A stretch of DNA of 64,000 nucleotides, from the NCBI RefSeq assembly GCF_036088315.1, contig NZ_CP107996.1:4119001-4183000 (forward strand), given 5' to 3'. The stretch comes from Streptomyces sp. NBC_00344. Lineage in GTDB: Bacteria; Actinomycetota; Actinomycetes; Streptomycetales; Streptomycetaceae. The first letter of the stretch is position 1. Each line of letters begins with the position of its first letter. The notes under the pieces were generated by a model that did not search any database, was not told the DNA's origin, and saw only the letters and a program-made list of their open reading frames with translations. This document shows, one piece after another, positions 8,320-17,704 of this stretch. Position numbers and translations under genes: made by a program.

Positions 8320-9276
8320 ATGCGCACCGGGAACGGTCGGCATCGACGACCCCGCCAGGCTCCTGCCCTCGTTGTAGCGGCGGGAGTCACGGGATCCGCC
8401 ATCGCCATTCCGCTGCTGGGCGCAGCCGGCGCACACGCCGCGGACGCCACCACGTGGGACCGGGTAGCGCTCTGTGAGAGCGGCGGCGTCTGGAGCGCCG
8501 ATCTGGACAACGGCTACTACGGCGGACTGCAGCTGTCGCAGGACGCCTGGGACCAGTACGGCGGTGGTCAGTACGCATCGCGCCCCGACCTCGCCAGCCG
8601 GTCCCAGCAGATAGCCGTGGCCGAGAAGGTGTACGCGGCCGAGGGTGCCAAGCCCTGGCTCAGCTGCGCGACCATCTCCGGGCTGACGAAGGGCGACGCC
8701 ACCGCGCCGCTGGTGGACCCGGGTGCCCCGGACACCGCGAGCCCCGCCCCCTCGGACTCGTCGTCCGGCTCGACCGGCACTCCGAAGAGCTCGGACCCGG
8801 CCACCGGGTCGCACTCGGACTCCGGTTCGGGCACGGCCTCGCCCTCGCCGTCCGATTCCGCCTCCGACTCCGGATCGGACTCGGACGCCACCGATCATCC
8901 GTCGGACTCCGCGTCTCCCGAACCCTCGCGGTCCACCGCGTCCGTCGACGCCTCCGACGACTCGTCCGCACCCTCGCAGAGCGAGAAGGCGGGCAAGCAC
9001 CGCGGCGGCCGGGCCGACGAGCCGCTGAACGGTTCGGCCCGGCCCGAGGACTCGGGCCGGCATGCCTCGCGCTCGGAGAGCCCGGAGCGCGACGACGCCG
9101 GTTCGGAGCACAGCTATACCGTCCGCTCGGGTGACAACCTCTGGGCGATCGCCCACGCGCATGATCTGCCCGGCGGGTGGCGCGCGCTCTACGCCGCGAA
9201 TCACCGGACGGTCGGCAGCGACCCGGATCTCATCATTCCTGGCCAGACCCTTGATCTCGACCAGAATCAGGGCTAG
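8320..9276 (+). CDS. Resuscitation-promoting factor with LysM domain
   Basis: A 318-residue secreted peptidoglycan hydrolase that helps spores or resting cells resume growth. The signal peptide ends near GAHA (residues 30-36). A transglycosylase-like Rpf domain follows (about 40-115), with catalytic Glu in ALCESGGVW and the paired cysteines of the fold. A long linker rich in Ser, Asp and Pro (about 120-260) leads to a C-terminal LysM domain (about 268-316) that binds cell wall. ATG 8320 is preceded by GGAAGG; the frame is open back to 8203 but without a signal peptide there. It is followed directly by a second Rpf gene with the same domain order but a shorter linker. Confidence 0.92.
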   Translation: MRTGNGRHRRPRQAPALVVAAGVTGSAIAIPLLGAAGAHAADATTWDRVALCESGGVWSADLDNGYYGGLQLSQDAWDQYGGGQYASRPDLASRSQQIAVAEKVYAAEGAKPWLSCATISGLTKGDATAPLVDPGAPDTASPAPSDSSSGSTGTPKSSDPATGSHSDSGSGTASPSPSDSASDSGSDSDATDHPSDSASPEPSRSTASVDASDDSSAPSQSEKAGKHRGGRADEPLNGSARPEDSGRHASRSESPERDDAGSEHSYTVRSGDNLWAIAHAHDLPGGWRALYAANHRTVGSDPDLIIPGQTLDLDQNQG

Positions 9277-9288
9277 TTGGCCCAACTA
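9274..9288. repeat. 15-bp palindrome at the rpf stop codon
   Basis: TAGTTGGCCCAACTA is perfectly symmetrical around 9281 and its first three bases are the rpf stop codon. As RNA it is too tight to form a good hairpin, so it may be a protein-binding site at the edge of the long rpfA leader region, or chance. Confidence 0.3.
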
Positions 9289-9539
9289 TGTCCGGATTTG
9301 GCATCGGTGAGACATGACTCTCGTCCGACTCGCCGGAGGTTCGGACTGTCCGCTCCGTCCACGCCGTCCCTCACCTGCGTAAATGCGTCCCGATGGGGGC
9401 CGAATGGGACAAGATCCCTCCGATGTTCATCTTTGAATATCGGGGGGATCTGTGTTTCGGTCAGAACCGCTCGCACCGCGGGCCCCTTCGACCGCCACGC
9501 CGAATCCTGTCATCGGTCGATGGGTTGTATTCGACGCGT

Positions 9540-10422
<883 letters not shown>

Positions 10423-10439
10423 TCCCGGCCCCCGGTCCA

Positions 10440-10486
10440 CCCCGGCCCGGCGCGACTTCCCCCGAACGCGCCGGGCCGGGGTTTTT
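10440..10486 (+). terminator. Intrinsic terminator after rpfA
   Basis: A perfect 15-bp stem (10440-10454 with 10467-10481) has a 12-base loop and is followed by five T residues. It begins 18 bases after the rpfA stop codon. Confidence 0.9.
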
Positions 10487-10608
10487 CTCCGCCAGTCCGG
10501 TTACCAGCGAGTAGATTTGCTGATCTTCGGGCGGTAATACGGTCTTTTGTGCCCTTTTTCGTCCCAGGGGCCGGGCGTCCGGCCTGCTGGAGGCCCCGGG
10601 CCGGTTAG

Positions 10609-11952
<1,344 letters not shown>

Positions 11953-12090
11953 GTTCCCCCCGGGGGGCTCCCTGCTCCTGACGAACGCTGCCCGCCCCGG
12001 CGGACGCGGGCCGGGCGGCGTCCGAACACCCGGTCAGCGGCTTTGCATCCAAAGAACTGAATGAGGAGCAAAGGCGCAGCGAAGCGCAGC

Positions 12091-12127
12091 CGTCCCCGGA
12101 CACGGTCCCGTACCGTGTCCGGGGACG
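12091..12127 (+). terminator. Perfect 16-bp stem-loop between eno and divIC
   Basis: Bases 12091-12106 pair perfectly with 12112-12127 around a five-base loop. There is no T tail, which is common in Streptomyces terminators. It ends only 24 bases before the ATG of the FtsB-like gene, so it could end the eno transcript, act as an attenuator, or bind a protein. Confidence 0.5.
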
Positions 12128-12151
12128 GACGTGCGTATACGGGGAGGCGGC

Positions 12152-12628
12152 ATGGCAGGGAACCGGGACCGGTTCTCCACCGCGACCAGGCTCAAGGCGC
12201 TGGGTGAACAGACAGCCGCCCGGGTCTACCGCTCCCAGTCCAGGCGACAGGCCCGCCGTCCCCGGCTCACCGGCCGGGCGGCGATACTGCTGATGGTGCT
12301 GTGCACGCTGGTCGTCGCGCTGGCCTATCCGATGCGGCAGTACGTCTCGCAGCGCAACGACATCGCGGATCAGCGCCGGCAGGCGCACGAGGCGAAGGCC
12401 CGCGTCGAGGAACTGCGGGACGAGAAGGCACGTCTGCAGGACAACGCATACGTGGAGCGGCTGGCCAGGGAGCATCTGCACTACGTGCGGCCGGGGGAGG
12501 AGAACTACACCGTCGTCGACCCCGACGCCCGCAGACAGCGGTCCCAGGACCAGGGCGCGACGGACCGGCCCTGGTACACCAACCTCTGGGACGGCGTGGA
12601 CAACGCCGACCGCACCAAAAAGCAATAG
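12152..12628 (+). CDS. FtsB/DivIC-family septum formation initiator
   Basis: A 158-residue bitopic cell-division protein. A basic cytoplasmic N-terminus (about 1-45) precedes one membrane helix (about 48-66, AILLMVLCTLVVALAYP). A coiled coil follows (about 70-105), then the conserved YVERLAREHLHYVRPGEENY block typical of DivIC/FtsB in actinobacteria. The protein should join FtsL and FtsQ in the divisome. ATG 12152 was chosen for GGGGAGG five bases upstream. It lies in the conserved eno-divIC-DUF501-ppx order. Confidence 0.9.
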   Translation: MAGNRDRFSTATRLKALGEQTAARVYRSQSRRQARRPRLTGRAAILLMVLCTLVVALAYPMRQYVSQRNDIADQRRQAHEAKARVEELRDEKARLQDNAYVERLAREHLHYVRPGEENYTVVDPDARRQRSQDQGATDRPWYTNLWDGVDNADRTKKQ

Positions 12629-12665
12629 ACACCAGCAAACCCTGACGAACAGATCCAAGGCAGGC

Positions 12666-13208
12666 ATGGAAACGCCCCCTCCGCAGACCGACCGCACCGA
12701 GCCGACCGACGCGGACATCGCCGCGTTCCGGCAACAGCTGGGCCGCCCGCCGCGCGGCCTGCGCGCCATCGCGCACCGTTGCCCGTGCGGCAATCCCGAC
12801 GTCGTCGAAACGGCGCCGCGCCTCGAGGACGGCACGCCGTTCCCGACGACGTACTACCTGACGTGCCCCCGCGCGGCGTCGGCGATCGGCACGCTGGAGG
12901 CGAACGGCGTGATGAGGGAGATGACCGAGCGCCTCGGCAACGACCCCGAACTGGCCGCCGCTTACCGCGCCGCCCATGAGGACTACATCGCGCGCCGCGA
13001 TGCCATCGAGGTGCTGGAGGGGTTCCCGAGCGCCGGGGGGATGCCGGACCGGGTGAAGTGTCTGCACGTTCTGGTGGGTCATTCGCTGGCTGCCGGTCCC
13101 GGGGTGAACCCGCTGGGGGACGAGGCGATCGCGATGCTGCCGCAGTGGTGGGCGAAGGGCCCCTGTGTGTCGCCCTGTCAGGACGCGGCCGGCCCGTCCG
13201 GCGAGTGA
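12666..13208 (+). CDS. DUF501 protein
   Basis: A 180-residue DUF501 protein of unknown function. The family core starts with DIAAFRQQLGRPPRGLRAIAHRCPCGNPDVVET (given here only in part: the CPCG pair at about residues 39-42) and continues with FPTTYYLTCPRA. A cluster of cysteines (HRCPCG, TCP, KCLH and two near the C-terminus) suggests a metal site, which is an inference. The gene lies between the FtsB-like gene and ppx, the position it holds in many actinobacteria. Short GC repeats span its last codons. Confidence 0.87.
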   Translation: METPPPQTDRTEPTDADIAAFRQQLGRPPRGLRAIAHRCPCGNPDVVETAPRLEDGTPFPTTYYLTCPRAASAIGTLEANGVMREMTERLGNDPELAAAYRAAHEDYIARRDAIEVLEGFPSAGGMPDRVKCLHVLVGHSLAAGPGVNPLGDEAIAMLPQWWAKGPCVSPCQDAAGPSGE

Positions 13209-13244
13209 CGGGCCGGCCCGTCCGGAACGTGACGGCCCGTCCGG
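13187..13244. repeat. Three short GGCCCGTCCGG repeats
   Basis: GGCCCGTCCGG occurs at about 13191, 13215 and 13234, spanning the DUF501 stop codon. The first two lie in longer GGCCGGCCCGTCCGG copies, and a 16-bp palindrome GACGGGCCGGCCCGTC sits at 13207-13222. It may fold as a terminator for the upstream genes or be simple repeat slippage. Confidence 0.4.
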
Positions 13245-13302
13245 CGACCGCCGGCCCCCGGTGCTCGTACCCGGGCACCGGTACACGAGAGGAACACACC
13301 AG

Positions 13303-14232
13303 ATGACCCGCGTTGCCGCCGTCGACTGCGGTACCAACTCCATCCGGCTGCTGGTCGCGGACGTGGACCCGGCCACCGGTGAACTCACCGACATCGACCG
13401 GCGGATGACCATCGTCCGGCTCGGCCAGGGTGTGGACAGAACGGGGCGGATCGCCCCGGAAGCCCTGGAGCGGACCTTCGCCGCGTGCAAGGAGTTCGCC
13501 GGGATCATCGCGGAGCACGGCGCCGAACGCGTCCGCTTCGTCGCCACGTCCGCCTCCCGGGACGCCGAGAACCGCGACGAGTTCGTCAGCGGGGTGGTGG
13601 ACATCCTCGGCGTCGAGCCGGAGGTGATCACCGGGGACCAGGAGGCCGAGTTCTCCTTCACCGGCGCCACCAGGGAGCTGGCGGGACAGGGCGGCCGGTA
13701 TCTGGTCGTGGACATCGGTGGTGGGTCGACCGAGTTCGTCGTGGGGGACGACCGCGTGGGGGCGGCCCGTTCTGTGGACATCGGCTGCGTGCGGCTCACC
13801 GAGCGGCATGTGCGCAACGATCCGCCCACCCTCGGCGAGATCACCGCGATCCGCGCAGACATCACCGCCGCTCTCGACCTGGCCGACGAGACGGTCCCGC
13901 TGGCCGGGGACCGTACGCTCGTCGGGCTGGCCGGATCGGTCACCACCATCGCGGGCATCGCGCTGGGTCTCGGCACCTACGACTCCGCGGCGATCCACCG
14001 CTCACGGATCACGGCGGAACGGGTCGGTGAGATCGTGGGGCAGCTCCTCCGGTCGACCCACGATGAGCGCGCCGCGATCCCCGTGATGCATCCCGGGAGG
14101 GTCGATGTGATCATCGCGGGCGCGCTGGTCCTGTACGAGATCATGAAGCGCACCGGGGCCGCGGAGGTGGTCGTCAGCGAGCACGACATCCTCGACGGCA
14201 TTGCCTGGCACATCGCACTCGGGGACGACTGA
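13303..14232 (+). CDS. ppx: Exopolyphosphatase / Ppx-GppA phosphatase
   Basis: A 309-residue Ppx/GppA-family enzyme that removes terminal phosphate from polyphosphate or converts pppGpp. It shows AAVDCGTNSIRLLVAD (phosphate 1 loop, residues 5-20), FVATSASRDAENRDEF, and VDIGGGSTEFVVG near 139-151 (phosphate 2). The SEHDILDGIAW C-terminal motif is also typical. This is the short form without the C-terminal HD domain, like one of the actinobacterial paralogues. ATG 13303 is preferred to an earlier GTG at 13165 because the family N-terminus begins MTRVAAVDCG. Confidence 0.93.
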   Translation: MTRVAAVDCGTNSIRLLVADVDPATGELTDIDRRMTIVRLGQGVDRTGRIAPEALERTFAACKEFAGIIAEHGAERVRFVATSASRDAENRDEFVSGVVDILGVEPEVITGDQEAEFSFTGATRELAGQGGRYLVVDIGGGSTEFVVGDDRVGAARSVDIGCVRLTERHVRNDPPTLGEITAIRADITAALDLADETVPLAGDRTLVGLAGSVTTIAGIALGLGTYDSAAIHRSRITAERVGEIVGQLLRSTHDERAAIPVMHPGRVDVIIAGALVLYEIMKRTGAAEVVVSEHDILDGIAWHIALGDD

Positions 14233-14715
14233 TCCGCCGGCCGGACGAGGCGGCGCGGAGGCTCCGGTCTCCGGGCCGGCCGTTCCCGGAGGGGGCGGTG
14301 GACAGCCGTGCCGGGGCCGCCTGCTCCATGGCCGGAAAGGGGCTTCGGAAGGCCTCGGGGGGCGGTCTGATCGATCAGCCCCGGGAAAGTTCGTGAACTT
14401 CTTCACAAGGAATCGGGGCCGGGCGGCCGAAGTTTCCGGGCCATTGGTCCTTCGAGGGGGCCCGAAGGTCCCGATTCCCTCCATGACGGACGTCCCGCCG
14501 TCTGTTACAGGCGGATGACATCGGGCAGTGGTCCACTCGGCTCCGCGCGGTGAGGTCCAGCTCAAGAGGGGTGAACAACGTGCACCCGGGCACTCTGGTT
14601 CCCCTGTGAAGTGATGGCCTGCGTCACACGAGCCGCGCAGTGTAGCAGAGGGTCCACCCGACCTTGTGAAGGGGCGCACGAGGTACCCCCCTCCAAGAGG
14701 TGGATACTCGTTGCC
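14233..14715. other. ppx-ndh intergenic region with structured leader
   Basis: This 483-base region holds a Rex-like site (14391-14408), a 12-bp palindrome CTGATCGATCAG (14367-14378), and paired segments GGAATCGGG (14409) with CCCGATTCC (14470). The flanking arms CCTTCG and CGAAGG could fold inside that pair. GATACT eight bases before the ndh ATG could be a second, leaderless promoter element. No open frame looks real. Confidence 0.5.
14391..14408. promoter_or_regulatory. Rex-like redox operator upstream of ndh
   Basis: TCGTGAACTTCTTCACAA matches 16 of 18 positions of the Rex operator form TTGTGAAC-NN-GTTCACAA. Rex represses respiratory genes until NADH rises, and ndh genes are Rex targets in other Gram-positive bacteria. 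The site is about 310 bases before the ndh start, so a promoter close to the site and a long leader are implied. Confidence 0.6.
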
Positions 14716-16107
14716 ATGAGCACCACGGAGCGTCCCAGGATCCTCGTAGTTGGAGGCGGGTACGTAGGCCTGTACGCAGCTCGACGCATTCTCAAGAAGA
14801 TGCGCTACGGCGAGGCGACCGTCACGGTCGTCGACCCGCGCTCGTACATGACGTACCAGCCCTTCCTCCCCGAAGCTGCTGCCGGCAGCATCTCGCCTCG
14901 GCATGTCGTCGTCCCGTTGCGACGCGTGCTGCCCAAGGCTGAGATCCTCACCGGCCGAGTCACCACCATCGACCAGGACCGCAAGGTCGCCACGGTCGCG
15001 CCGCTCGTCGGCGAGGCCTATGAGCTGCCCTTCGACTACCTGATCATCGCGCTCGGCGCGGTCTCCCGTACCTTCCCGATCCCCGGTCTCGCCGAGCAGG
15101 GCATCGGCATGAAGGGTGTGGAGGAGGCCATCGGCCTTCGCAACCACGTCCTCGAGCAGCTCGACAAGGCTGCATCGACGACCGACGAGGATGTCCGCCG
15201 CAAGGCGCTGACCTTCGTCTTCGTCGGCGGTGGATTCGCCGGTGCGGAGACCATCGGTGAGGTCGAGGACATGGCCAGGGACGCTGCCAAGTACTACAGC
15301 AACGTCAAGCGCGAGGACATGCGCTTCGTGCTGGTCGACGTGGCCGACAAGATCCTTCCCGAGGTCGGGCCGAAGCTCGGCGCGTACGGCAAGGAGCACC
15401 TGGAGTCCCGCGGTATCGAGGTCTACCTCAAGACCGGCATGGACTCCTGCATCGACGGTCACGTCGTCCTGAACAACGGCCTCGAGGTCGACTCCAACAC
15501 CCTGGTGTGGACCGCCGGTGTGAAGCCGAACCCGGTGCTGGCCCGCTACGGCCTGCCGCTCGGCCCCCGTGGTCACGTGGACACGTCCGAGAAGCTTCAG
15601 GTGCAGGGCACCGACTACATCTGGGCCGCGGGCGACAACGCCCAGGTGCCGGACATGGCTGCCCGCGAGGCAGGCGTGGAGAACGCCTGGTGCCCGCCGA
15701 ACGCCCAGCACGCGCTGCGCCAGGCCAAGGTCCTCGGCGACAACGTCATCTCGGGCATGCGCGGCTTCCCGCAGGGCACCTACAAGCACGCCAACAAGGG
15801 TGCGGTGGCGGGCCTCGGCCTCCACAAGGGTGTCGCGATGATCGTCATGGGCAAGATGAAGATCAAGCTCAAGGGCCGTCTCGCCTGGTACATGCACCGT
15901 GGTTACCACGGTCTCGCGGTGCCGACCTGGAACCGCAAGATCCGTGTCGTCGCCGACTGGACCCTCGCGATGTTCCTCAAGCGTGAGGTGGTCTCGCTCG
16001 GCGCCATGGAGACTCCCCGCGAGGAGTTCTACGAGGCGGCCAAGCCGGCGCCCGTCCCGGCCCCGGCCGCGGTCAAGCCCGAGGGTGAGAAGGCCAAGGC
16101 CTCCTGA
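14716..16107 (+). CDS. ndh: Type II NADH dehydrogenase
   Basis: A 463-residue single-subunit, non-proton-pumping NADH:quinone oxidoreductase that feeds electrons to menaquinone at the inner membrane face. The FAD-binding glycine motif VVGGGYVGLYAAR is at residues 10-22 and the NADH-binding FVFVGGGFAGAETIGE near 170. The second FAD contact WAAGDNAQVPD and the quinone-site segment with ANAQHALRQ-like residues follow. The C-terminal region (about 370-430) has the amphipathic membrane-anchoring helices, and the last 40 residues are a Pro/Ala tail. ATG 14716 starts the conserved domain. A Rex-like site upstream fits redox control. Confidence 0.95.
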   Translation: MSTTERPRILVVGGGYVGLYAARRILKKMRYGEATVTVVDPRSYMTYQPFLPEAAAGSISPRHVVVPLRRVLPKAEILTGRVTTIDQDRKVATVAPLVGEAYELPFDYLIIALGAVSRTFPIPGLAEQGIGMKGVEEAIGLRNHVLEQLDKAASTTDEDVRRKALTFVFVGGGFAGAETIGEVEDMARDAAKYYSNVKREDMRFVLVDVADKILPEVGPKLGAYGKEHLESRGIEVYLKTGMDSCIDGHVVLNNGLEVDSNTLVWTAGVKPNPVLARYGLPLGPRGHVDTSEKLQVQGTDYIWAAGDNAQVPDMAAREAGVENAWCPPNAQHALRQAKVLGDNVISGMRGFPQGTYKHANKGAVAGLGLHKGVAMIVMGKMKIKLKGRLAWYMHRGYHGLAVPTWNRKIRVVADWTLAMFLKREVVSLGAMETPREEFYEAAKPAPVPAPAAVKPEGEKAKAS

Positions 16108-16166
16108 CCCTGCGTCAGCCGACGCGGGAGCAGGGCCCGAGCAGTACCCAGCAGTAAAGGTTCCGT

Positions 16167-16210
16167 CCGAAGGGGCCGTCCGCCATCCGTGGTGCGGACG
16201 GCCCCTTCGG
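16167..16210 (+). terminator. Stem-loop terminator after ndh
   Basis: Bases 16167-16183 pair perfectly with 16194-16210 (17 bp) around a 10-base loop. There is no T tail, as often seen in Streptomyces. It lies 60 bases after the ndh stop. Confidence 0.75.
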
Positions 16211-16218
16211 CGTTCCGG

Positions 16219-16236
16219 GACACATGTACATGTATC
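16219..16236. promoter_or_regulatory. Palindromic operator candidate upstream of the methyltransferase gene
   Basis: GACACATGTACATGTATC contains the perfect 12-bp palindrome ACATGTACATGT and is symmetrical at 16 of 18 positions. It lies about 105 bases before the start of the cyclopropane-synthase-like gene, in an AT-richer promoter region. It could bind a TetR-type dimer; no such regulator is adjacent. Confidence 0.4.
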
Positions 16237-16341
16237 AACCATGGATTTTGCGGACCCGTTATGTGGTAGTGGGACTGCAACGGCAGGTATTGGTTGTTTA
16301 CGTAGTGCTGAGCGTTTCCCGCCCGTACGGAGGTGTGTGCC

Positions 16342-17637
16342 ATGGCCGACGCCGCGCTGCGTCTGACCACTCTCGCCGAGGAACTTCTGGGAGCCCCGCT
16401 CCCGTTGAGGATCCGGGCCTGGGACGGCAGCGAGTCCGGGCCGCCGGGCACTCCCGTTCTGGTGATCCGGCACCGCAGGGCGCTGCGGCGGCTGTTGTGG
16501 AAGCCGGGCGAGCTCGGCCTGGCCCGAGCCTGGGTGGCGGGTGAGATCGATGTGGACGGCGATCTGTACGCGGCGCTGGACCTGCTGGCAGGACTGATCT
16601 GGGAGCGGGACGACGAAGAGGGCGGCAAGAAGGCGGGGCACCCGCTGTTCGACCCGCGGCTGCGGGCGGCCGCCCGCGGACTGCTGGACATCGGGGGACT
16701 GCTGCCCCCGCCGCCCCCACCGGCCGAGGAGATCCGCAGACGCCGCGGCCCCATCCACACGAAGCACCGTGACAAACGGGCCATCAGCCATCACTACGAC
16801 GTGGGGAACGACTTCTACGAGCGGGTGCTCGGCCCCTCGATGGTCTACTCCTGCGCCTACTGGGCCGACGACTCCACCCTGGAGACCGCCCAGCGCGACA
16901 AGCTCGACCTGGTCTGCCGCAAGCTGGCCCTCGAGGAGGGCACGCGGCTGCTCGACGTCGGCTGCGGCTGGGGCTCGATGGCCATACACGCGGCTCGTGA
17001 GTACGGCGCCCGGGTCACCGGCGTCACCCTCTCGCGCGAGCAGGCGGCGTACGCCCGCAAGCGCATCGCGGAGGAGGGGCTCACCGACCGGATCGAGATC
17101 CGGGTCCAGGACTACCGGGACGTCAGGGACGGTCCCTATGACGCGATTTCCTCGATCGGGATGGCGGAACACGTCGGCTCGGTGCGCTACCGGGAGTACG
17201 CGGACAGTGTCTTCGCCCTGCTGAAGCCCGGCGGCCGACTGCTCAACCACCAGATCGCCCGCCGCCCCGAGCTTGATGAATCGGCGTATGAGATCGACGG
17301 TTTCATCGACGCGTACGTCTTCCCCGACGGTGAGCTGGCGCCGTTGGGCTCCACGGTGGCCACCCTGGAGGAGGCGGGCTTCGAGGCACGTGACGTGCAG
17401 ACGCTCCGCGAGCACTACGCGCTGACCCTGCGCCAGTGGGTGGCCAATCTGGAGGCGCACTGGCCGGAGGCGGTACGGCTGGCCAGTCCTGGCCGGGCCC
17501 GGGTCTGGCGGCTCTACATGGCCGCATCGGCACTTGCCTTCGAACACAACCGGATCGGCGTCAACCAGATCCTGGCGGTGAGGACCCCGGAGAACGGCGC
17601 GTCGGGGGTGCCGCGCCGGGTGTACGACTGGCGCTGA
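16342..17637 (+). CDS. Cyclopropane-fatty-acyl-phospholipid synthase family methyltransferase
   Basis: A 431-residue SAM-dependent enzyme of the CFA/mycolic methyltransferase family, which adds a methylene or methyl group to unsaturated chains of membrane lipids. The N-terminal lipid-contact domain (about 1-140) has a Pro-rich loop. The catalytic domain begins ISHHYDVGNDFYERVLG, followed by the SAM motif LLDVGCGWGSMA (about 207-218), the YRDV acidic loop and SIGMAEHVG near 275. ATG 16342 has GGAGGT seven bases upstream. The gene stands alone between ndh and a convergent ABC exporter. Confidence 0.92.
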   Translation: MADAALRLTTLAEELLGAPLPLRIRAWDGSESGPPGTPVLVIRHRRALRRLLWKPGELGLARAWVAGEIDVDGDLYAALDLLAGLIWERDDEEGGKKAGHPLFDPRLRAAARGLLDIGGLLPPPPPPAEEIRRRRGPIHTKHRDKRAISHHYDVGNDFYERVLGPSMVYSCAYWADDSTLETAQRDKLDLVCRKLALEEGTRLLDVGCGWGSMAIHAAREYGARVTGVTLSREQAAYARKRIAEEGLTDRIEIRVQDYRDVRDGPYDAISSIGMAEHVGSVRYREYADSVFALLKPGGRLLNHQIARRPELDESAYEIDGFIDAYVFPDGELAPLGSTVATLEEAGFEARDVQTLREHYALTLRQWVANLEAHWPEAVRLASPGRARVWRLYMAASALAFEHNRIGVNQILAVRTPENGASGVPRRVYDWR

Positions 17638-17658
17638 CCGGCCCGCCGCCGGTACGCC

Positions 17659-17687
17659 AAGGGCCCGGGACGGTGTCCCGGGCCCTT
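17659..17687. terminator. Bidirectional terminator between convergent genes
   Basis: AAGGGCCCGGGAC pairs perfectly with GTCCCGGGCCCTT around a three-base loop. It sits between the stop codons of the methyltransferase gene (plus) and the ABC permease gene (minus) and can serve both. Confidence 0.75.
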
Positions 17688-17704
17688 CGCCGCGATCCGC
17701 CCGG

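Noticed and set aside
14002..17547. Open frame of 1181 codons on the minus strand
   Set aside because: It lies opposite ppx, ndh and the methyltransferase gene. Its product is low-complexity with no family signature, as expected from the complement of GC-rich genes.
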